Source: Candidatus Falkowiibacteriota bacterium | GTDB lineage: Bacteria; Patescibacteriota; Patescibacteriia; UBA2591; JABMQE01 | NCBI GenBank assembly: GCA_013203415.1 | Contig: JABMQE010000104.1 | Span: 1 to 7,961 of the forward strand | Length of the DNA: 7,961 bases | Direction: 5' to 3' | Shown: in pieces, positions 1 through 4,809 of the stretch | Numbering within the stretch: position 1 is the first letter of the stretch | How the letters are laid out: every line of letters begins with the position of its first letter | The notes under the pieces: model-generated | Told to the model about the DNA's origin: nothing | The model's database searches: none | The model's input: the letters and a program-made list of their open reading frames with translations, nothing else | Translations under genes and position numbers: made by a program

Positions 1-1539
1 CTCCCCAGCACCAGAGCTCGCTTGAGCTCGCCCAGAACCAGAGCTATCGCTCGATTCTGGACTTTGCTCGGTGCGGGGCTGCGCATCCCCGCTTTCAGCG
101 GGGCTGCTTGTTTTCTTTTCTTCGCCTTTGTCGTCCTCGTTTTTGTTTTCTTGCTTTTTTGTTTCTTTGTTTTCTTTTGAATCCTTGTCTGACTTTTTAT
201 CTTCATCCTTTGGTTTTTCCTCATCTGACTTTGCGCCAGGTGCTGCTGCTTCTTCGATATCAATTTTCCAGCCAGTGAGCTTGGCGGCGAGGCGGACGTT
301 TTGGCCGGCTTTGCCGATAGCTAAAGAAAGCTGATCTGGTTTAACTTTTACTTTGGCGATTTTTTCTTCTTCTTTAAGTTCGACCGAAACCACTTTGGCT
401 GGAGAAAGAGCGTTGGCGATAAACTTAACTGAATCATCATTGTGCAGAATGATATCTAATTTTTCACCGCCGAGCTCGGTAATAATGGTTTGGATGCGGG
501 TTCCACGCTGGCCGACACAAGCGCCGATAGGATCGATTGAATCATCGCTGGTGGCAACAGCAACCTTGGAACGAGAGCCGGCTTCGCGGCTTAGGGTTTT
601 AATTTCGACAGTGCCAGCGGCGATTTCGGGAACTTCCAAACCAAAGAGTTGTTTAACAATTTCGGAATGAATGCGGGAGACAACGATTTCCGGACCTTTG
701 GAGGTTTCGCGAACCTGGCTTAGGTAAAAGCGGTAGCGCTGGCCGGAATTATAATTTTCGTTTTCGATTTGCTGGTCGGGTGGAAGGATAGCAGTGGCGT
801 TGCCAAGATCAACCAGAACGAGAGCGCCTTCCTGACGCTGAACTATGCCAGAAATAACAGAACCTTCTTTTTGTTTGTATTCTTCTAAAAGAGTGTTGCG
901 CTCGGCTTCGCGGAGGCGCTGGATAATAACCTGCTTGGCAGTTTGAGCGGCCATGCGGCCGAATTCGGATGGGATTTTAAGTTCGGTTTTTATCTCGTCG
1001 CCTATTTTGGCGGTTTTTTTATTTTTTTTGGCGTCCGAAATCTGAAGATCGGTGCGGGGATTAAATTTGGGCCGCTCCTCCTCCTCGATTTCATTGTTTG
1101 GCTCACTTGGTTTATCGTCTTTTGAAGTTTTGGCTTTGGACTTATCTTCCGCCTTATCCTTTTTGGTTTTTTTATCCCCAGCACCAGCCCCGCCTGCGGC
1201 CGGGGCGGTGCGGGGCTGCCCCAAGTCATCCGACGGGGCAGGCGCGTCGCTTTCGGCTTTGCTTGCTTTTTTTTCTTTAACTTCGACTTCTGATTTTTCA
1301 CCTGACTCTGGTTCCAACTCTTCCTCGGGCACGTCCTCGACAACGGTTTTTATATCAAAAACACGGGTTTTTCCAGTTTCGGGATCAAACTTGGCTTTCG
1401 CATTCTGGTTTTTCTCTCCAAAGTCCTTACGATAAGCAGCGGCCAAGGCCTGCTCTATTGTATCGATAACTGATTCGTGAGAGATATTTTTTTCTTCGCA
1501 AATTTGTTTTATTGCGATTGCGATTTCTGATTTTGGCAT
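1..1539 (-). CDS. nusA: Transcription termination/antitermination factor NusA (3' end outside window)
   Basis: NusA binds RNA polymerase near the exit channel and modulates pausing, intrinsic termination and antitermination in the cytoplasm. The 513 codons visible read without a stop to the window edge, so the C-terminus is missing. Start ATG at 1539 gives MPKSEIAIAIKQIC, matching the family N-terminus. Domains in order: N-terminal domain about 1-70 and 160-215 (GRMAAQTAKQVIIQRLREAER, 194-214, is hallmark), split by a charged insert at about 72-160; S1 domain about 224-290 (GIVQRQEGALVLVDLG); KH1 about 310-385 (IDPIGACVGQRGTRIQ); KH2 about 386-430 (LSLAIGKAGQNVRLAAKLTGW). A Lys/Asp/Glu-rich tail starts near 431. 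No E. coli-type acidic repeat domains are visible. GC-rich palindromic DNA encodes residues about 100-122 and 479-513. There is no Shine-Dalgarno; the leader is A/T-rich. It has its own promoter and no rimP upstream. Identity is secure; the function of insert and tail is unknown. Confidence 0.97.
   Translation of the reverse strand, partial: MPKSEIAIAIKQICEEKNISHESVIDTIEQALAAAYRKDFGEKNQNAKAKFDPETGKTRVFDIKTVVEDVPEEELEPESGEKSEVEVKEKKASKAESDAPAPSDDLGQPRTAPAAGGAGAGDKKTKKDKAEDKSKAKTSKDDKPSEPNNEIEEEERPKFNPRTDLQISDAKKNKKTAKIGDEIKTELKIPSEFGRMAAQTAKQVIIQRLREAERNTLLEEYKQKEGSVISGIVQRQEGALVLVDLGNATAILPPDQQIENENYNSGQRYRFYLSQVRETSKGPEIVVSRIHSEIVKQLFGLEVPEIAAGTVEIKTLSREAGSRSKVAVATSDDSIDPIGACVGQRGTRIQTIITELGGEKLDIILHNDDSVKFIANALSPAKVVSVELKEEEKIAKVKVKPDQLSLAIGKAGQNVRLAAKLTGWKIDIEEAAAPGAKSDEEKPKDEDKKSDKDSKENKETKKQENKNEDDKGEEKKTSSPAESGDAQPRTEQSPESSDSSGSGRAQASSGAGE
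3..103 (-). repeat. GC-rich palindromic element inside nusA, copy B
   Basis: The element begins CCCCAGCACC (3-12) and ends GGTGCGGGGCTG (70-81), which are near inverted complements. Nested between them are GAGCTC-GCTT-GAGCTC (14-29) and CCAGAACCAGAGC (32-44) facing GCTCGATTCTGG (49-60). A flanking perfect hairpin CCCCGCT-TTC-AGCGGGG occupies 87-103. It lies in the nusA tail, has no in-frame stop, and encodes about residues 479-513, including QPRT and SGAGE. Its outer sequences match copy A at 1176-1218, in the same frame. The core is 79 nt here and 43 nt in copy A, a difference of 36 nt or 12 codons. That these are mobile or expandable elements is inference. Confidence 0.75.
1176..1241 (-). 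repeat. GC-rich palindromic element inside nusA, copy A
   Basis: The core 1176-1218 starts CCCCAGCACCAG and ends GGTGCGGGGCTG. A perfect 9-bp stem CAGCCCCGC / GCGGGGCTG lies within it. A second perfect 7-bp stem follows, CTGCCCC (1216-1222) with GGGGCAG (1235-1241). It encodes NusA residues about 100-122 in the middle of the charged insert of the N-terminal domain. The peptide QPRT and the Gly/Ala-rich GAGD are shared with copy B because both copies are read in the same frame. Base composition is far more GC-rich than the A/T-rich coding sequence on both sides, which favours insertion rather than gradual divergence. Confidence 0.75.
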
Positions 1540-1566
1540 TTGTTTGATATTATTTTTTAGTAAAAA

Positions 1567-1595
1567 AAGCTAGTATAATTATCTTATACTAGCTT
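1567..1595 (-). promoter_or_regulatory. 5'-terminal hairpin in the nusA leader
   Basis: On the minus strand a perfect 12-bp inverted repeat, AAGCTAGTATAA and TTATACTAGCTT, encloses the 5-nt loop GATAA. Seven consecutive T residues (1568-1562, two of them inside the stem) close the structure. The predicted transcription start, about 7 nt past the -10 box, falls at A1595, the first base of the stem. Only three of the twelve pairs are G-C, so it would be weak as a terminator. A 5' mRNA-protecting stem, an early attenuator that NusA itself might influence, or a DNA operator are the alternatives. The inverted repeat is certain; the role is not known. Confidence 0.6.
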
Positions 1596-1601
1596 GAGTT
1601 T

Positions 1602-1629
1602 ATTATAGCAGATAATAAAAATTATGCAA
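1602..1629 (-). promoter_or_regulatory. nusA promoter, near-consensus sigma-70 type
   Basis: The minus strand has TTGCAT as -35 (1629-1624), a 16-nt spacer and a perfect TATAAT -10 (1607-1602), preceded by TGC as an extended -10. The start site should lie near 1595, giving a leader of about 56 nt before the nusA ATG at 1539. It is the best promoter match in the window and sits just downstream of the terminator of the preceding gene. Confidence 0.75.
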
Positions 1630-1656
1630 GGGGATTTCAAAAAAGCAAGAAAGCAA

Positions 1657-1675
1657 CCCTTCGACAAGCTCAGGG
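1657..1675. repeat. Short intergenic palindromic repeat
   Basis: CCCTTCGACAAGCTCAGGG is a partly palindromic 19-mer with a CCCT/AGGG stem. I recognise it from memory as a motif that recurs between genes in many bacterial and metagenomic assemblies, though I cannot search here. It lies between the terminator of the Ig-repeat gene and the nusA promoter, outside any gene, and is more GC-rich than its surroundings. Confidence 0.5.
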
Positions 1676-1680
1676 CGGGG

Positions 1681-1718
1681 AAAAACAAAAAAGCACCCCG
1701 TGTTTAGCGGGGCGCTTT
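1681..1718 (-). terminator. Intrinsic terminator of the Ig-repeat gene
   Basis: On the minus strand AAAGCGCCCCG (1718-1708) pairs with CGGGGTGCTTT (1700-1690) across a 7-nt loop. A U-rich tract of six T, G and five T (1692-1681) follows. The single non-Watson-Crick position is a G-U wobble on this strand but an A-C mismatch on the other, which supports minus-strand use. It lies about 50 nt after the TGA of the upstream gene and just before the nusA promoter, so it separates two transcription units. Confidence 0.88.
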
Positions 1719-1728
1719 TCTATTTTAT

Positions 1729-1766
1729 TCCGTTGAATCCGTTATTATCCGTTTAATCCGTGTAAG
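1729..1766. repeat. Short tandem repeat, unit TCCGTTnAA, four copies
   Basis: Four consecutive 9- to 10-nt units occur: TCCGTTGAA, TCCGTTATTA, TCCGTTTAA and TCCGTGTAAG. They occupy almost all of the space between the stop codon of the Ig-repeat gene and its terminator. The array is non-coding and may be a slippage product; no function can be assigned. Confidence 0.6.
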
Positions 1767-1768
1767 AA

Positions 1769-3340
1769 TCAAAACGGTAAATTGGAACTTGGCGGCGGGG
1801 GCGGGGGGATATCATCTTTTTTATCGGCTTTGGGTTCTCCCGCCTTCGCCCCGCCATGCGAGGCTTCGGCGGATAAATCTTTTTTTTCTTCGGGTTTTGA
1901 TGAATCGAATAAATCTAGAGTTTCACCCTTTTTTTCCTCGTCTGGTTCTTCTTTTTTAAGCAACTGAATTATTAAAGCAATAATAAGGATGGCTAATATT
2001 ACCAGACCGATGATTTTTGACCAATTGGTTCCGCCTTCTTCGCCTTCTTCGCCTTCGCCTTCTGTATCGTCGGAAATAACATCGGCATCACTCACGCCAT
2101 CATCAACAGTGCCAGTTATTGGAGGTTCGTCTGTTCCACCCTGGTCTTCGATAACAACATCGGCATCATCGCTGCGATCTTCAATATCAATTTCGATATC
2201 GGGCTCTGTGCCTTCTGAATCGGCAGTTCCGTCTACACTGATTTCGACGTCTGGTTCTGCAGTTTGAGCGCCTGCAAGCACGATTTGGAGCTGTTCGGGA
2301 GTAAGCAGTCGCCAGTTAATAGTGTTAGAATTAGGGCTTTTTTGACCGTCTGGGGAATAAGCAATCGCGTAAAAATGATTTAAGCCGTATGGAAGGTCTT
2401 GTTTTGGACGAAAGTAGAATCTGGTGGCATCGGAAGAATCGTCTGTAAAATCGATTGGATGCATAACTCCGTTAACATAAACCTCGATACGGGAGCCCTT
2501 AGGGGCAGTACCATGGATGTAGGGGCGCTGCCAGCTGGCTCCTTTGTGATAGGGCCAAAGAAGGGCTGGGGCAGGACCAGTGCCAAGAACAGGAGCGGGC
2601 AAGAGTTCGGTCGGGGCAGGAGGGGGTTGAATTTCAGAAGGAGGAGATTCTTTGATTAGGAAGGTCATGAGCTTTGATTCTAGGCTCTCTCTGCCTGAAA
2701 TGCGGTCGACAGCAATAGCTTTAAGTTGATGGAGCCCTAATGTTAGGTCATTTTTTGGCAGATAAGAAAAAGTAGCAGTGCCAGAGGGGTTATTTTGGGC
2801 AAAAAGTTCACCATCATACTCGCCATCAATAAAAATCTTGACAAGAGAGTCGTTTTTTGCCACACCGACAATAAAAGGCCTAGCTGGAGTGGTTTTTGAA
2901 TTAACAATTGGTTTGAGTAGGGTCGGAGGGACAAAACCAATAACCTCGAATTTAATTTCTGTTTTTTCGCTAGTATTAGCATCAACAGCAGCAATGGCGC
3001 TTATGGTGTGGCGGCCGGGTTTAAGAACAGACGGGACAGAATAAGAGAAATTAGCAGTACCAGACTCATTATCACTGACTGTAGCAGAACCAGAGAGCTC
3101 ATCATCAACAAAAATGTGAACTTGCGCACCATTAAGGGTATTGCCGGTGATGATGGGTTTGTCAGAGCTAATTTTTTCACCTTCGATGGGGGAAATAATA
3201 GCGGGGGAAGGCAGAGGATCAGTTTCGGCAGCAAAAACAGGGCTTGTTAATAAAAAAGCTACAAAAAAAAGCGTTATAAAAACACTTGTGATGGCAGCTT
3301 GGAAAATTCGTCTTTTTAAGATAGCGGAACGCATAGGCAT
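1769..3340 (-). CDS. Secreted, membrane-anchored protein with three Ig-like repeats
   Basis: Not a named family, but the architecture is clear. A signal peptide (1-37, cleavage likely after SPVFA) leads into three homologous Ig-like repeats at about 45-134, 137-229 and 248-345. Each shows a Pro-x-Ile-x-Gly strand, V-x-I-(F/Y)-V-(D/N), and L-x2-G-x-(H/N) before an AIA strand. A very acidic Asp/Glu/Gly stalk (about 360-437), one membrane helix (about 443-461, GLVILAILIIALIIQLL), a Lys/Glu-rich cytosolic tail and a six-proline run near the end follow. This predicts a surface protein on a stalk, perhaps for adhesion or envelope scaffolding; that role is inference. A palindromic element encodes tail residues about 490-501. 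ATG at 3340 is listed, but Met3 (3334) lies 7 nt after AGGAG and is a better-placed start. The gene has its own candidate promoter and a strong terminator. Confidence 0.88.
   Translation of the reverse strand: MPMRSAILKRRIFQAAITSVFITLFFVAFLLTSPVFAAETDPLPSPAIISPIEGEKISSDKPIITGNTLNGAQVHIFVDDELSGSATVSDNESGTANFSYSVPSVLKPGRHTISAIAAVDANTSEKTEIKFEVIGFVPPTLLKPIVNSKTTPARPFIVGVAKNDSLVKIFIDGEYDGELFAQNNPSGTATFSYLPKNDLTLGLHQLKAIAVDRISGRESLESKLMTFLIKESPPSEIQPPPAPTELLPAPVLGTGPAPALLWPYHKGASWQRPYIHGTAPKGSRIEVYVNGVMHPIDFTDDSSDATRFYFRPKQDLPYGLNHFYAIAYSPDGQKSPNSNTINWRLLTPEQLQIVLAGAQTAEPDVEISVDGTADSEGTEPDIEIDIEDRSDDADVVIEDQGGTDEPPITGTVDDGVSDADVISDDTEGEGEEGEEGGTNWSKIIGLVILAILIIALIIQLLKKEEPDEEKKGETLDLFDSSKPEEKKDLSAEASHGGAKAGEPKADKKDDIPPPPPPSSNLPF
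1839..1871 (-). repeat. Palindromic element inside the Ig-repeat gene tail
   Basis: CCGCCTTCGCC (1840-1850) faces GGCTTCGGCGG (1861-1871) across a 10-nt spacer. The arms pair as 5 bp, a 3x3 internal loop and 3 bp. It is read in frame as about residues 490-501 (AEASHGGAKAGE) of the cytosolic tail. Ala/Gly-rich sequence from GC-rich DNA interrupts a tail otherwise made of Lys, Glu and Asp. It differs in sequence from the two elements in nusA but has the same character. I recall similar GCCTTCGC/GCTTCGGC repeats from CPR genomes, unverified. Confidence 0.6.
2032..2062. repeat. 9-nt tandem repeat encoding the acidic GEGEEGEEGG run
   Basis: CGCCTTCTT is repeated twice and continues as CGCCTTCGCCTTC. 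In the Ig-repeat gene this encodes the Glu/Gly run just before the membrane helix. The unit is a multiple of three, so slippage would change stalk length without breaking the frame. Confidence 0.6.
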
Positions 3341-3360
3341 TCTCCTTGCATTACCTCCTT
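3341..3360 (-). promoter_or_regulatory. Double Shine-Dalgarno of the Ig-repeat gene
   Basis: The minus strand reads AAGGAGGT (3360-3353) and then AAGGAGA (3347-3341) directly before the ATG at 3340. The distal motif is 13 nt from that ATG, too far for best use. The proximal motif abuts it but is ideally 7 nt from Met3 at 3334. This is the only gene in the window with a clear Shine-Dalgarno; the starts at 1539, 3844, 4726 and 5223 have A/T- or pyrimidine-rich leaders instead. Confidence 0.65.
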
Positions 3361-3390
3361 TATGATTTAGTATATTTAATTAGTTAAGGT

Positions 3391-3419
3391 ATCTTATAAT
3401 AAGAGGGTTCTCTGGTCAA
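3391..3419 (-). promoter_or_regulatory. Candidate promoter of the Ig-repeat gene
   Basis: The minus strand has TTGACC (3419-3414) as a good -35. Downstream is either TATAAG with 15-nt spacing (3398-3393) or TAAGAT with 17-nt spacing (3396-3391). It lies between the YraN gene stop and the Ig-repeat gene start, leaving a leader of about 45 nt. The -35 is convincing; the -10 choice is not settled. Confidence 0.45.
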
Positions 3420-3469
3420 GCGATGATGGTGTGCATAACCTGTTTATTAATTTTTGTTTTATAAAAGGG

Positions 3470-3844
3470 CTAAATATTTTCATAATGATGGATTCTGGCT
3501 TTGCGGGTTTTAGGATTTATATCGATAGCAATAACATCCAGGCGCCAGTTGGGAGGATTGATATTTTTTTTATTTAAGTAATGGCTGATGGTGCTTGTTA
3601 TTTTGCCTTGTTTGATGTTATCGACTAATTCTTCCGGATGGCCGAAGATTTGGGAATTAGAATTGGTGCGAGATTTAACTTCTACAAAGACAAGCCAGTC
3701 GACTTCTTGTTTTACTTTTGCAATAATATCGATTTCACCAAACTTACTATGGTAGTTGGTTTCCTGGATGGAGTAGTTTTTATTTTTTAGGTAGTCGCAG
3801 GCGAGACGTTCGCCGAGGGAGCCGATGTTTTGGGTGTAGGACAT
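3470..3844 (-). CDS. yraN: YraN/UPF0102 family protein, PD-(D/E)xK nuclease fold
   Basis: A 124-residue protein of normal length for UPF0102 (YraN). Family motifs are all present: G-x2-GE near the N-terminus (G8, E12), GEIDIIA at 36-42, FVEVKSR at 53-59, and the late RLDVIAI strand at 101-107. E12, D39, E55 and K57 would form the PD-(D/E)xK-type metal site, so catalytic residues look intact. The fold relates to Holliday-junction resolvases. The biological substrate of the family is poorly established, so an exact nuclease role is inference. ATG at 3844 is chosen because the conserved N-terminus (MSYTQNIGSLGERLA) begins there; its leader has no Shine-Dalgarno and is pyrimidine-rich. It is preceded by 240 nt of heptad repeat after the YdcF gene and followed by the Ig-repeat gene promoter. 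No terminator of its own is visible. Confidence 0.93.
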   Translation of the reverse strand: MSYTQNIGSLGERLACDYLKNKNYSIQETNYHSKFGEIDIIAKVKQEVDWLVFVEVKSRTNSNSQIFGHPEELVDNIKQGKITSTISHYLNKKNINPPNWRLDVIAIDINPKTRKARIHHYENI

Positions 3845-3845
3845 A

Positions 3846-3866
3846 GAAATGAGAAAAGAGAAAGGG
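3846..3866 (+). repeat. Three degenerate heptads at the start of the YraN gene
   Basis: AGAAATG, AGAAAAG and AGAAAGG run in exact 7-nt phase immediately upstream of the YraN start codon. They have the same unit type as the larger arrays nearby. They form the untranslated leader of that gene if transcription starts further upstream. Confidence 0.5.
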
Positions 3867-3897
3867 GGATTTATTCTTTGATTAATCCTAAACGAAA

Positions 3898-4073
3898 TCA
3901 GTTGTCGGAAATCGGAGAACAGTTACAGAAAACAGATATCAGAAATCGGTTCTGAAAACGGAAATCGGTAGTTTTTGGTTTTCTGGTTTCTGCCCTGTTC
4001 TCTGTTTTCAGATTTCTCAACCGATTTCTGTCTTCCGATGTCTGTAACTGATCTCTGTTTTCTGTCAACTGAC
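3898..4073. repeat. Long imperfect inverted repeat built of degenerate heptads
   Basis: This fills most of the 240-nt gap between the YdcF and YraN genes. The left arm (3898 to about 3968) consists of units such as CGGAAAT, CAGAAAA, CAGATAT and CAGAAAT. The right arm (about 3986-4073) is the reverse complement type, with CTGTTCT, CTGTTTT, GATTTCT and GTCTTCC in 7-nt phase. Left 3898-3951 and right 4072-4019 match without gaps at 43 of 54 positions by my count, including exact runs of 10 (CAGTTACAGA) and 12 (CAGAAATCGGTT). Pairing then resumes after an offset of exactly 7 nt, one unit. As RNA it could fold into a long bulged hairpin between the two genes and might separate or stabilise their messages. 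The structure is seen; any role is inference. Confidence 0.8.
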
Positions 4074-4084
4074 TTCCTCCGGGC

Positions 4085-4726
4085 TTATTTTATCAGATGT
4101 TTGTTGTAGCCGAGTTTGACGAGTTGTTCATAGGCAGACCAGACATCAGGAGGAATATCCTGGGGAATTTGAAAGCCCTTGGCTGGATAGATTTTGATGC
4201 GTTGAAAATCGGCAACAATGGAATTTATCAATCTTTCTTTAGGGTATTCTTTGGTTGGGTATTTATCAAAAGAAATTTTGGGTGAAGTGACAATTACGTT
4301 TTTTCCGAACCACTGTTTTTTAAAGGTGGCAAAAGCCCTTCGTTCCATAAAGGGTTTGGTGACGACGATGAATTTTTGGGGATTGAAATTTTTTTCTTGC
4401 AAAAGTTTTTTGGTGAAGAGGATATTTTCGCCGGTGTTGGTTGACTTATCTTCGATTAAGATTTTTTCTTTGGGGACTCCCATCTTAAGCGCTACTAGAG
4501 AAAACAAGTAGGCCTCGGTGTCTTTCCAGTCGCTGGTAAAACGACCGCGGTTGCCAGCGAAAACTATAAAGGGAGCAAGGCCATCAAAAAAAAGCTGGGC
4601 AGCTCGTTCGGCAACGCGGAGATCATGGCTACCGAGTGTGAGGATACAATCAGCTTTTTTTAGCTTGTGGTTTAGGAGATGATAGTTCCATATTTTTTTG
4701 GCAAGGTTGTCTACGGATTGGGGCAT
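4085..4726 (-). CDS. YdcF/DUF218 family protein
   Basis: A 213-residue protein of the DUF218 superfamily (E. coli YdcF, SanA and relatives). Shared features in order: ADCILTLG strand at 25-32; IVFAGNRG at 54-61; the diagnostic KILIEDKSTNTGEN at 88-101; IVVTKPFMERRAFATFKK at 120-137; and a C-terminal segment resembling that of E. coli YdcF (GFQIPQDIPPDVWSAYEQL). No signal peptide or membrane helix is seen, so it should be cytosolic like YdcF and unlike SanA. E. coli YdcF binds S-adenosylmethionine, but its reaction is not known and no substrate can be named here. ATG at 4726 has no Shine-Dalgarno. Degenerate heptad repeats flank the gene on both sides. It lies between a membrane protein gene and the YraN gene, with no evident pathway link. 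Confidence 0.9.
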   Translation of the reverse strand: MPQSVDNLAKKIWNYHLLNHKLKKADCILTLGSHDLRVAERAAQLFFDGLAPFIVFAGNRGRFTSDWKDTEAYLFSLVALKMGVPKEKILIEDKSTNTGENILFTKKLLQEKNFNPQKFIVVTKPFMERRAFATFKKQWFGKNVIVTSPKISFDKYPTKEYPKERLINSIVADFQRIKIYPAKGFQIPQDIPPDVWSAYEQLVKLGYNKHLIK

Positions 4727-4733
4727 AGTGTTA

Positions 4734-4800
4734 ACAGAAATTCGTTGTTGGAAAATAGAAAGCAGTTACGAAACAAGAAACTAGAAATTAGAAAGTAGAG
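4734..4800 (+). repeat. Degenerate heptad repeat upstream of the YdcF gene
   Basis: A/G-rich units of about 7 nt (ACAGAAA, ATAGAAA, AGAAACT, AGAAATT, AGAAAGT) fill the 83-nt gap between the membrane protein gene and the YdcF gene. The part around 4747-4769 matches the left arm of the larger array (3903-3926) at about 17 of 23 positions, including CAGTTAC. It is therefore probably the same repeat family in the same orientation. Confidence 0.65.
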
Positions 4801-4809
4801 TTTTGTTTT

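Noticed and set aside
1002..1343. Basic ORF on the minus strand overlapping nusA
   Set aside because: It lies in a different frame inside the nusA charged insert, is Lys/Arg/Pro-rich only because of A-rich and GC-rich low complexity, and nusA is unmistakable there.
1769..1771. UGA reassigned as glycine (as in some CPR lineages)
   Set aside because: The Ig-repeat gene ends at TGA right before a 3' repeat and terminator, and no conserved gene here contains an in-frame TGA.
3316..3351. Eleven-codon upstream ORF overlapping the start of the Ig-repeat gene
   Set aside because: ATG at 3351 is only 2 nt from GGAGG, too close for efficient use, and the peptide has no regulatory feature I can recognise.
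3898..4073. CRISPR array or transposon ends
   Set aside because: Units are 7 nt and degenerate without spacers, and the inverted arms flank no transposase gene.
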